Of a stretch of DNA of 64,000 nt, positions 10,706-18,334 are shown one piece after another. A program made the position numbers and the translations under genes. Source of the DNA: Sphingomonas turrisvirgatae (lineage in GTDB: Bacteria > Pseudomonadota > Alphaproteobacteria > Sphingomonadales > Sphingomonadaceae); contig NZ_MDDS01000068.1 of NCBI RefSeq assembly GCF_001721295.1, forward strand, positions 62,001 through 126,000. The letters run 5' to 3'. Below the pieces are notes generated by a model, which saw only the letters and a list, made by a program, of their open reading frames with translations, did no database searches and was not told the DNA's origin. Positions within the stretch are counted from its first letter, which is position 1. Each line of letters begins with the position of its first letter.

Positions 10706-11596
10706 TTAGCTTTCGGCTGTAAGGAGGGCGCGCTGGGCGAAGTCCGCGATCGCGGCATCGGCGACCGACTGCCAGTCGCCCGGGTGTGGCTGGGCATACA
10801 GCCGCATCGACGGGTACCACGGACTGGTGCGGCTGTGCGGCGACCAGCGCCAGTCTGGCTCATGCTTGAGCAGCAGCCAGGTTGGGCGTCCCATCGCGCC
10901 GGCGAGATGCGCGATCATCGTGTCGACGGTGATGACGAGTTCGGCCGTTGCGACGAAGGCCGCTGTCACGGCCATATCGAACGGGCAGCCGGCCGGGTTC
11001 AGCACCGGCAGCGGGGAAGCATCCGCGACCAGGGTGAGCGTCGGCGCCTGCCGGCAGATCGGCTCGAGCAGATCGGCCGGGATGTTGCGCTGCGGGTCCC
11101 AGTCGCCGGCCGCATGGCAGAGCGCAAGGGTATGACGCGGCAGGATCGCGCGTGACGCCCTGAGGTAGGGCGCGGCGACTGCGTCGGGCGCGACGCGCAG
11201 GACGAGGTCGAGTTCGGTGATCTCGATATCGCACTCGGCGGGCGGCAGCGGGCGTGCCGGATCGAACGGCACCAGCCGATCAATGCCGGCAATGCCGCTC
11301 AGCAACGCGATGAGCCTGGGTTGTGCCTCGACCGTCAGGGACCGTGCGCGCTGTGCCAGGATGGGGAGGTAGCGGGCAAACTGGATCGTGTCGCCGAGGC
11401 CGTGATAGCAGCGCACCAGCACGTCGCGGCCCTGCGGATCGCTGCCGTCCCACACCCAGCGCTGATGAAAGGGCAATGAGGGGTCGTCGCGCGTCGCCGG
11501 ATCGCGTGCGCGCAGCGATGCTTCGGCAATGGCCCATGCGGTGTGGTAGCGCCCGCTGCGCATCGCCGCCGTCCACTGCTCAAGCGCGTCGCTCAT
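10706..11596 (-). CDS. GT9/heptosyltransferase-like protein
   Basis: A 296-residue protein with a short helical N-terminus and then a GT-B fold like the ADP-heptose:LPS heptosyltransferases. The hallmark is YHGLGDTIQFARYLPILA, followed later by ATAELVITVDTMIAHLAGAM, the conserved segment before the donor site. It lacks the full-length heptosyltransferase N-terminal half, as in the class attached to TPR domains. Only four bases separate it from the DUF6165 gene, so the two are very likely one transcript. The start lies just past the regulatory block at 11659-11707. Donor sugar unknown. Confidence 0.78.
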   Translation of the reverse strand: MSDALEQWTAAMRSGRYHTAWAIAEASLRARDPATRDDPSLPFHQRWVWDGSDPQGRDVLVRCYHGLGDTIQFARYLPILAQRARSLTVEAQPRLIALLSGIAGIDRLVPFDPARPLPPAECDIEITELDLVLRVAPDAVAAPYLRASRAILPRHTLALCHAAGDWDPQRNIPADLLEPICRQAPTLTLVADASPLPVLNPAGCPFDMAVTAAFVATAELVITVDTMIAHLAGAMGRPTWLLLKHEPDWRWSPHSRTSPWYPSMRLYAQPHPGDWQSVADAAIADFAQRALLTAES

Positions 11597-11658
11597 GCTT
11601 CAGTAAAGTCGAGTCCAGCAACTTGTGTTCCACTGGACCGATCAAATAGTGACAAACA

Positions 11659-11707
11659 TGATCCATGTTATCAGCAACAAAGAAACTGTATAACATGGAT
11701 CAAGGAT
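11659..11707. promoter_or_regulatory. shared regulatory block B with 13-base inverted repeat
   Basis: TGATCCATGTTAT (11659-11671) and ATAACATGGATCA (11690-11702) form a perfect 13-base inverted repeat with an 18-base spacer. The left arm lies inside a smaller palindrome, ACATG-ATC-CATGT (11656-11668). The right arm runs into ACATGGATCAAGGAT, identical to 9659-9673. It lies between the divergent GT9-like (start 11596) and methyltransferase (start 11836) genes. A dimeric repressor or activator site, or an RNA hairpin, is inferred. Confidence 0.55.
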
Positions 11708-11835
11708 TGAACCTGCTAAGTAGAAGCTAGGGAACAGCAATCCCTTCCGCTCGTTGGCGAAACGAACTTCTCCGTCTGCCATGCGATGGTCGGTCCCCCC
11801 GGCTATCGCGCGATCCCATCCAAAGGGGGTGCCTG

Positions 11836-12654
11836 TTGAGCCGAACTGCCGCAATTCCCCTTCGCGCGCCGTCGCCTGCATCGCTGCAAGAACGGATCGA
11901 CGCATTGGGCCCCTGGTTCCACAATATCGATCTGGGCAACGGCGTGACGACCGCGCCCGACCATTTCCTGGGTGACTATCCCAGCTTCAAATTCGCCACC
12001 TTCGCGCATGTCATTCCCGACGATCTGACCGGCAAGTCGGTTCTCGACATCGGTTGCAACGCCGGCTTCTATTCGGTCGAGATGAAGCGGCGCGGCGCGG
12101 CGCGCGTCGTCGGCATCGACAGCGACGATCGCTATCTCGACCAGGCGCGGCTGGCGAGCGAAACGCTGGGCTTCACCGGCATCGAGTTTCGCAACCTGTC
12201 GGTCTATGACCTCGCGGCGCTGGGCGAGCGGTTCGACCTCGTGATCTTCATGGGCGTGCTCTATCATCTGCGGCACCCGTTGCTGGCGCTCGACCTGATC
12301 CGCGAGCATGTCGCCGGCGACCTGATGCTGTTCCAGACGATGCAGCAGGGATCGTCCGAGGTGATGGACGTGCCGGCCGATCACCCCTTCTTCATGCCGG
12401 GCACCACGACCCCGCCGCCCTATTTCGACGATCCGGCCTATCCCAAGATGCACTTCATCGAACGCGAGTTCGCAAGCGACTGGACCAATTGGTGGGCACC
12501 GAATGCGGCGTGCAGCCAGGCCATGCTGCGTGCGGCGGGCTTTACCATTGAGGCGCACCCCGAGGGCGATGTCTATCTCTGCCGCGTCGCCGACGTGCCC
12601 TATGCCGCGCTCGGCCCGCGCGCTGTCTATCCGACGAAAGGAGACGCTGCGTGA
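11836..12654 (+). CDS. class I SAM-dependent methyltransferase
   Basis: A 272-residue methyltransferase. SVLDIGCNAGFYSVEMKRRG is motif I for SAM binding (about residues 74-93), with GIDSDD as the acidic loop that holds the ribose, and FDLVIFMGVLYHLRHPL as motif IV. The middle resembles CmoB/DUF1698-type enzymes and, from memory, the family named TIGR04290, found in loci of this kind. The start is TTG at 11836, chosen for the AAAGGGGGT ribosome site six bases earlier. It overlaps the hydrolase gene by GTGA, so methylation of a sugar or cyclitol product by this operon is plausible. Substrate unknown. Confidence 0.85.
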   Translation: MSRTAAIPLRAPSPASLQERIDALGPWFHNIDLGNGVTTAPDHFLGDYPSFKFATFAHVIPDDLTGKSVLDIGCNAGFYSVEMKRRGAARVVGIDSDDRYLDQARLASETLGFTGIEFRNLSVYDLAALGERFDLVIFMGVLYHLRHPLLALDLIREHVAGDLMLFQTMQQGSSEVMDVPADHPFFMPGTTTPPPYFDDPAYPKMHFIEREFASDWTNWWAPNAACSQAMLRAAGFTIEAHPEGDVYLCRVADVPYAALGPRAVYPTKGDAA

Positions 12655-13658
12655 TCGAAGCGGCGATGATCTGGAACGAGCCCAACAACAAGTCGCATTG
12701 GGATCCGGCAATCGACCCCGACTGGACGATGTTCGCCGACCATGTGCGGCTTGCCGGCAATGCGATCCGCGACGTCAACCCGACGCTGCCACGCGTGCTG
12801 GGCGGCATGTCGCCCATCGATCCCGCCTGGCTGAAGCGCATCGAAGGCCATGGCGCGCTCGAAGCGGTCGATGTGGTGGCGGTGCATGGGTTTCCGCTGG
12901 ACTGGAACCTGTGGCCGCTCAGCGCCTGGCCGGACAAGATCGACGAGATCAAGGCCGTCACCGACAAGCCGGTGTGGGTCACCGAAGTCGGCGTCAGCAG
13001 CTTTGGCGCGGAAGAGGTGCAGGTGTTCGGTCTCGACCGGACGGCGCAGCTGCTGAAGGGCAAGGCCGAGCGCATCTTCTGGTATTCGCTGTTCGACCTG
13101 CCGCAAAGCTGGGGCGCGGAGACGCGGCACCGCGAGGCGGAGGGCAGTTCCTATTACCGCCACTTCTATCTCGGCCTGATCCGCGAGGACGGCACGCCGA
13201 AGCCAGCGCTTGAAACCTATGCGCAGCACGCCGCCGAGATCGGCCTGATGCAGTGGTTTCACTTCCACGATCCGCGGCTCGATGAGGCGGTGGCGTGGAT
13301 GAAGCGCCTGGGCGCGCGACACATTCGTACCGGCCTTAGCTGGGCGGACAGCTTCCGCGAGGGCGCGGTCGACTGGTTCGACCGGCAGATGGAGGCGCTG
13401 GCCGACTTCGACGTCACGGTCACCTTCTGCTTCACGCCCGCGCATCTTGGCATCGAGCCGCACCACACCAGTCCCGCGCGTGATCCGCAGGCGTTCGCCG
13501 ATTTCTGTGCCTGGATGATCGACCGCTATGCGCCGGCCGGCGACAGCCGCCTGCAGATCGTCCGGCCAGCCGCACCCGTCGAGCACGCTGCTGCCGAACT
13601 CAACCCGCTGTACCTCAACCGCGACGAGCGTCTCGCCGCCGAACGGAGCGCCGCCTGA
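12651..13658 (+). CDS. glycoside hydrolase-like TIM barrel, apparently circularly permuted
   Basis: A 335-residue protein. It starts almost directly with MIWNEPNN, the beta-4 motif with the acid/base glutamate of clan A hydrolases, which usually lies near residue 150. The beta-7 nucleophile candidate WVTEVGVSS and a beta-8 FWYSLFDLP follow. The C-terminal third then reads like the beginning of such a barrel: WFHFHDPRLDEAVAWMKRLG, an RTGLSW strand, VTVTFCFTP, and DPQAFADFCAWMIDRYAP, which normally precedes WNEPN. I infer a permuted order of beta 4-8 then 1-3. There is no signal peptide, so it is probably cytoplasmic and may act on an intracellular glycoside. GTG start, overlapping the methyltransferase by 4 nt. 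Confidence 0.75.
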   Translation: MIEAAMIWNEPNNKSHWDPAIDPDWTMFADHVRLAGNAIRDVNPTLPRVLGGMSPIDPAWLKRIEGHGALEAVDVVAVHGFPLDWNLWPLSAWPDKIDEIKAVTDKPVWVTEVGVSSFGAEEVQVFGLDRTAQLLKGKAERIFWYSLFDLPQSWGAETRHREAEGSSYYRHFYLGLIREDGTPKPALETYAQHAAEIGLMQWFHFHDPRLDEAVAWMKRLGARHIRTGLSWADSFREGAVDWFDRQMEALADFDVTVTFCFTPAHLGIEPHHTSPARDPQAFADFCAWMIDRYAPAGDSRLQIVRPAAPVEHAAAELNPLYLNRDERLAAERSAA

Positions 13659-14764
13659 TGCTTTCTCCAGACCGTCGCGGCATCAACGTCGCCATCGCCG
13701 GCATCGGCAATTGCGCCAGCTCGCTCGTCCAGGGCCTGTCGCATTATCGCGCCGGCGCGAACGACACGATCGGCCTGATGCACGAGGAAGTCGGCGGCTA
13801 TCATCCAAGCGACATTCGCGTGGTTGCCGCATGGGACGTCGACCGGCGCAAGGTCGGGCGCGACGTGGCGCAGGCGATCTTCGCCAAGCCCAATTGTACC
13901 GCTGTGTTCTGTGACAGCGTCGAAGAAACGGGCGCAGTGGTGCGGATGGGCAAGCGGCTGGACGGTGTGGCCGATCACATGGCCGACTATCCCGACGACC
14001 GCACCTTCCTGCTCGCCGACGAAGCCGAGCCGAGCAAGGACGAGGTGGTGGCGGTCCTGCGCGAAAGTCAGGCAGACGTGCTGATGAACTACCTGCCCGT
14101 CGGCAGCCAGGCAGCGAGCGAATTCTATGCCGAATGCGCGCTGGAGGCGGGGGTCGCCTTCGTCAACAACATTCCGGTGTTCATCGCCAGCAACCCCGAC
14201 TGGGCGGCGCGGTTCGAGGCCGCCGGTGTCCCGATCATCGGCGACGATATCAAGGCGCAGCTGGGCGCGACGATCGTCCACCGCGTGCTGACCGACCTGT
14301 TCAAGAAGCGCGGCGTGAAGCTCGACCGCACTTATCAATTGAACACCGGCGGGAATACCGACTTCCTCAACATGCTCAACCGCACGCGCCTTGCGTCCAA
14401 GAAGGAGTCGAAGACCGAAGCCGTGCAGTCGGTCGCGCAGGCGCGGCTCGAAGACGAGAACATCCATGTCGGGCCCAGCGACTATGTCGCGTGGCAGAAC
14501 GACAACAAGGTGTGTTTCCTGCGCATGGAGGGGCAGCTGTTCGGCGGCGTGCCGATGAACCTGGAACTGCGCCTGAGCGTGGAGGACAGCCCGAACAGCG
14601 CCGGCGTCGCGATCGACATGATCCGCTGTGCCAAGATCGCGAAGGACCGCAAGCTGGCCGGGCCGGTGCTACCGGCTGCCGCCTGGTTCTGCAAACATCC
14701 GCCAGTGCAGATGACCGACGACGAGGCACATGCCGCACTCGAAGCGTTTATCGCGCCCAACTAA
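13658..14764 (+). CDS. ino1: inositol-3-phosphate synthase
   Basis: A 368-residue Ino1-type enzyme that turns glucose-6-phosphate into 1L-myo-inositol-1-phosphate (inositol-3-phosphate) using NAD internally. Seen: the Rossmann start VAIAGIGNCASSLVQGL, the LPVGSQAAS segment, GDDIKAQLGATIVHR, and YQLNTGGNTDFLNML with the active-site lysines downstream (RLASKKESK). The length fits the short bacterial form. It overlaps the hydrolase by one base (TGATG), so the methyltransferase, hydrolase and Ino1 should be co-translated. This ties the locus to an inositol-containing product or to inositol as precursor; which one is not visible. Confidence 0.93.
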   Translation: MLSPDRRGINVAIAGIGNCASSLVQGLSHYRAGANDTIGLMHEEVGGYHPSDIRVVAAWDVDRRKVGRDVAQAIFAKPNCTAVFCDSVEETGAVVRMGKRLDGVADHMADYPDDRTFLLADEAEPSKDEVVAVLRESQADVLMNYLPVGSQAASEFYAECALEAGVAFVNNIPVFIASNPDWAARFEAAGVPIIGDDIKAQLGATIVHRVLTDLFKKRGVKLDRTYQLNTGGNTDFLNMLNRTRLASKKESKTEAVQSVAQARLEDENIHVGPSDYVAWQNDNKVCFLRMEGQLFGGVPMNLELRLSVEDSPNSAGVAIDMIRCAKIAKDRKLAGPVLPAAAWFCKHPPVQMTDDEAHAALEAFIAPN

Positions 14765-15291
14765 TGATCCAGCCCCTCTTCACGCCGGCGCTGGTCGAGC
14801 GCGTCGAGCACTTGCGTCGGCTCCACGTCCTTGGTGACCTCCCGCAGCTCGGGCGCGTCGGCGGGAACGCCGAGCCGCTCGGCGATGCGCTGTACCAGCT
14901 CTGCGACCTTGGTGAGCTCATGCTCCGCCAGCAGATTGACGTGCAGGTCGAGCGCAGCGCGGCGGTCGGCCGCGGCGGCCATGCGGTTCTGGGTGATGAG
15001 GACGAAGGTGGACAGGAAGATCGCCTCGACCGACGCCTCCATCGCCAGCACGACGAAGGTGGGATCGAATTTGGGGATGATCGGCAACCAGCCCAGGTTG
15101 ATGAAGATCCACAGGCTGTAGACCACGAGGTGCAGCACCACGAACGTCATCGATCCGGTGAAGGCGGTGATGCGGCGCGCGATCCGTTCGCTGAGCGGCG
15201 CGCGGGCTTGTTCGATCCGCTCCCGCTCGGCCAGGGCGGCGATGTTCTGCTTGAGCGTGTCAGCCATTTGCGCGGGCGCTTGAGGTGCCAT
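14761..15291 (-). CDS. DUF1003 membrane protein
   Basis: A 176-residue protein with two transmembrane helices (about SMTFVVLHLVVYSLWIFINL and FVVLAMEASVEAIFLSTFVL) and charged N- and C-terminal helices, the usual DUF1003 layout. I set the start at 15291 because of GAGGAGG five bases upstream; the downstream Met is the alternative. Function of the family is unknown. It lies convergent with ino1 (4-nt overlap) and divergent from the MDR gene, so it may be a passenger rather than part of the pathway. Confidence 0.85.
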   Translation of the reverse strand: MAPQAPAQMADTLKQNIAALAERERIEQARAPLSERIARRITAFTGSMTFVVLHLVVYSLWIFINLGWLPIIPKFDPTFVVLAMEASVEAIFLSTFVLITQNRMAAAADRRAALDLHVNLLAEHELTKVAELVQRIAERLGVPADAPELREVTKDVEPTQVLDALDQRRREEGLDH

Positions 15292-15332
15292 GCGAACCTC
15301 CTCGATCAACAGGAAAAGACGTTGGAGCACAA

Positions 15333-16307
15333 ATGGTTGCGGGGAAAATGATGCGCGCGGCAATATTGGAGGGGCCGGCGGCGATCCACATCGGCGAGGC
15401 GGAGCGGCCCGAGCCGGGTCCCGGCCAGGTGCGGATCCGGCTGGAAGGATGCGGCGTGTGCGCGTCGAACGTCGAACCATGGGAGGGGCAGCCCTGGTCC
15501 ACCTTTCCTGGTGCGCCGGGCGGGCTTGGCCATGAAGGCTGGGGCGTGGTCGACGCCGTGGGGCAGGGCGTTGCCGACATCGCGCCCGGCGATCGCGTCG
15601 CGGCGCTGAGCGAGCGCAGCTTTGCGCAATATGACGTTGCCGATGCAGGCCGGGTCGCCAAGTTGCCGCCGCAGCTCGACGGCCAGCCCTTTCCGGGCGA
15701 ACCGCTGGGCTGCGCCTTCAACATCTTCCGCCGCAGTGACATCCGTGCCGGGCAGACGGTGGCGATCATCGGCATCGGCTTTCTTGGCGCAGTGCTGACG
15801 AAGCTGGCGAGCGATGCCGGCGCCCGAGTCATCGCCATCTCACGCCGGCAGGAATCGCTCGATCTGGCGCGACGCTATGGCGCCGCGGAGACGATCCCGA
15901 TGGACGATCATTGGGCGATCATCGACGCGGTAAAGGCGCTGACCAGCGAGCAGATGTGCGAGCGCGTGATCGAATGCGTCGGCAAGCAATGGCCGCTCGA
16001 CCTGGCGGGTGAGTTGATCGGTTTTGGCGGCAGGCTGGTCGTAGCCGGCTATCATCAGGACGGGCCGCGTCAGGTGAACATGCAGAATTGGAACTGGAAG
16101 GGCATCGACGTGATCAGTGCGCACGAACGCGATCCGCACGTGCAGATGCGGGGGCTGCGCGAGGCTGTGGATGCCGTGGCGAGTGGCCGGATCGATCCGG
16201 CGCCGCTCTATTCGCACCGGTACGCGTTGGACGAGCTGGGCGAAGCGCTGGCGGCGACGCGCGACAAGCCGCAGGGGTTCGTCAAGGCACTGGTGATGTT
16301 CTCGTGA
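15333..16307 (+). CDS. zinc-binding MDR dehydrogenase
   Basis: A 324-residue medium-chain dehydrogenase/reductase. Seen: the catalytic-zinc region GCGVCASN, the GLGHEGWG motif, and the cofactor-binding VAIIGIGFLGAVLTKLASDAG. The structural-zinc four-cysteine loop is absent, as in several sugar and polyol dehydrogenases. Start at 15333 follows GGAG by five bases; the later ATGATG at 15348 lacks a well-spaced site. It is joined to the Gfo/Idh gene by GTGA, so the pair may carry out successive oxidation/reduction of the same sugar or inositol. NAD(P) preference and substrate unknown. Confidence 0.85.
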   Translation: MVAGKMMRAAILEGPAAIHIGEAERPEPGPGQVRIRLEGCGVCASNVEPWEGQPWSTFPGAPGGLGHEGWGVVDAVGQGVADIAPGDRVAALSERSFAQYDVADAGRVAKLPPQLDGQPFPGEPLGCAFNIFRRSDIRAGQTVAIIGIGFLGAVLTKLASDAGARVIAISRRQESLDLARRYGAAETIPMDDHWAIIDAVKALTSEQMCERVIECVGKQWPLDLAGELIGFGGRLVVAGYHQDGPRQVNMQNWNWKGIDVISAHERDPHVQMRGLREAVDAVASGRIDPAPLYSHRYALDELGEALAATRDKPQGFVKALVMFS

Positions 16308-17278
16308 AGCCTCGCATCGGTTTTCTTGGCACGGGATGGATCGGGCGGCATCGCATGGCGGCGATGATCGACACGGGCGCGATCGAAGCGGTGGCGGTGT
16401 GCGATCCCTCGCCCGATTGCGCGGCCGAGGCGCTGAAGCTCGCGCCCGGTGCGCGGCAGGTCGCGACGTTCGAAGACCTGCTCGCGCTGGAGCTGGACGG
16501 GGTCGTCATTGCGACGCCCAGCGCGCTGCATGCCGTGCAGTCGATCCAGGCGTTCGAAGCGGGCAAGGCGGTGTTCTGCCAGAAGCCGCTCGGCCGTACC
16601 GCGGATGAAACGCGCGCGGTGGTGGCGGCGGCCCGCGCGGCCGACCGGCTGCTCGGCGTCGATCTCTCCTATCGCCACACTGCCGCAATGTGCGAGATTG
16701 CCGAGCTGGTGCACGGCGGTGCGCTGGGGCAGCTGTTCGCGATCGATCTGACCTTTCACAACGCTTATGGCCCGGACAAGCCGTGGTTCTATGATCCCGT
16801 CCAGTCGGGTGGCGGGTGCGTGGTCGATCTGGGCGTTCATCTGGTGGACCTCGCGCTGTGGACGCTGGGCTTTCCCGCCGTGCACGACGTCGATGCTCGA
16901 TTGCTGAAGGGCGGCGCGCCGCTGCGGGCCGGCGAGGTCGAGGATTATGCGGTCGCGCAGTTCAGCGCCGGCGACGTGCAGGTGCGGCTGGCCTGTTCGT
17001 GGCGGCTGCATGCCGGGCGCGAGGCGGTGATCGAGGCAGCCTTTTACGGCACGGGCGGCGGCGCTGCGCTGCGCAATGTCGCCGGCTCCTTCTACGACTT
17101 CACGGCCGAGCGGTTCGACGGGACGGTAGCGGCGCGCCTTTCCGACCCGCCCGACGAATGGGGCGGGCGCGCCGCCGCCGGCTGGGCGCAGCAGCTTGCG
17201 CATGCGCCGGGCTTTGATGCCACGGCCGAGCAATTCGTCCGCTCGGCGCAGGTGCTGGACCGCATCTATGGACGCTGA
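16304..17278 (+). CDS. Gfo/Idh/MocA family oxidoreductase
   Basis: A 324-residue oxidoreductase. RIGFLGTGWIGRHRMAAM is the NAD(P) Rossmann loop, VFCQKPLGRT contains the family's EKP-like lysine (here QKP), and GGCVVDLGVHLVDLALW has the catalytic histidine region. Members oxidise or epimerise sugars and inositols; MocA and inositol dehydrogenases are well-known examples. With ino1 just upstream, an inositol substrate is attractive but unproven. The start is GTG at 16304, overlapping the MDR gene by 4 nt. Confidence 0.87.
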   Translation: MKPRIGFLGTGWIGRHRMAAMIDTGAIEAVAVCDPSPDCAAEALKLAPGARQVATFEDLLALELDGVVIATPSALHAVQSIQAFEAGKAVFCQKPLGRTADETRAVVAAARAADRLLGVDLSYRHTAAMCEIAELVHGGALGQLFAIDLTFHNAYGPDKPWFYDPVQSGGGCVVDLGVHLVDLALWTLGFPAVHDVDARLLKGGAPLRAGEVEDYAVAQFSAGDVQVRLACSWRLHAGREAVIEAAFYGTGGGAALRNVAGSFYDFTAERFDGTVAARLSDPPDEWGGRAAAGWAQQLAHAPGFDATAEQFVRSAQVLDRIYGR

Positions 17279-17281
17279 GGG

Positions 17282-18334
17282 GTGAAGGTCGGCGTCCTCA
17301 CCTTTCACCGCTGCATCAACTACGGCTCCTATTGGCAGGCGCGGTGCCTGGTCGAGGGGCTGCGTGGGATGGGGCATGACGCGCGGTTGCTCGACCATGA
17401 TGACGTGACGGCGCGCCGCGCGGAGTGGCGCAACGCGTTTCAGCCGCGCCTGCCGGTGCGCACGACGCGGAACGACATCGCGGGTTATGGCGCAAAGGCG
17501 AGGCGGTTCCTGGCAGCGTTCGACGCCTTGCCGCAAACCCCACGCTTTGATCTGAACGAGCCGTGGCGCGCAGAGCCGCAGGACGCGATCGTCATCGGCA
17601 GCGACGAAGTGTGGAACTTCAGCCATCCCTGGTACGGATGGAAGCCAGCCTTTTTCGGCGATTTCCTGCCGGCAGGGCGCCGCATCGCCTATGCCGCGAG
17701 CTTCGGTAGCCACGATGCGGCGCGTGGCATCCACCCGGATTGGGCGGCGAAGCTTGCCCGGTTCGACGCGATCTCGGTCCGCGATGCAAACAGCCGCGAG
17801 CTGGTGCAGGCGAGCACGGGGCGCGACCCGACCGTGGTGCTCGATCCCGTGCTGCAATTTCCGCCGGCCGAGCCGGAGGCGGGTGCGCGCGGCGGCCATG
17901 TCGCGGTCTATGGCCATGGTTTTCCCGATTGGTTCGTGGGCAATGTGCGCGCGTGGGCGAGCCAGCGCGGGCTGCGGCTGGTGAGCATCGGCTATCGCAA
18001 CGATTGGGCAGACGAGTCGGTGATCGATCTCGCCCCGGAAGCATTCCCGGCGCAGATCGCCGGAGCGGCGGCGGTGACGACCAACTTCTTCCATGGCTGC
18101 GTGTTCGCGCTGCGCTTTGGGCGGCCGTTCGTCTGCGCCGTGTCCGACTATCGCCGCAACAAGCTGCGCGACCTGACCGACAAGCTTGGCGCGGCGCGAC
18201 ATCTGGTCGATGCAACGACGGAAGCGGGGGATTATTCGGCGTTGCTCGACGCGCCGCTCGATCTCGAAATCGCCGGACGGATCGCTCAATTGCGTGAGCA
18301 GTCCGGCGCGTTCCTGGCGACGGCGCTTGGCTGA
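17282..18334 (+). CDS. polysaccharide pyruvyltransferase family protein (copy 1)
   Basis: A 350-residue protein of the PS_pyruv_trans fold (GT-B-like). The start VGVLTFHRCINYGSYWQARC and the late TTNFFHGCVFALRFGRPFVC segment, with an H-G/C pair before the donor site, are typical. Confirmed members move pyruvate from phosphoenolpyruvate to a hexose as a ketal, giving the polymer acidic groups, but the family also includes proteins with no shown activity. GTG start three bases after the previous stop. It is followed directly by an FrhB-like protein, the same pairing as at 40,811-43,254. Confidence 0.8.
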   Translation: MKVGVLTFHRCINYGSYWQARCLVEGLRGMGHDARLLDHDDVTARRAEWRNAFQPRLPVRTTRNDIAGYGAKARRFLAAFDALPQTPRFDLNEPWRAEPQDAIVIGSDEVWNFSHPWYGWKPAFFGDFLPAGRRIAYAASFGSHDAARGIHPDWAAKLARFDAISVRDANSRELVQASTGRDPTVVLDPVLQFPPAEPEAGARGGHVAVYGHGFPDWFVGNVRAWASQRGLRLVSIGYRNDWADESVIDLAPEAFPAQIAGAAAVTTNFFHGCVFALRFGRPFVCAVSDYRRNKLRDLTDKLGAARHLVDATTEAGDYSALLDAPLDLEIAGRIAQLREQSGAFLATALG

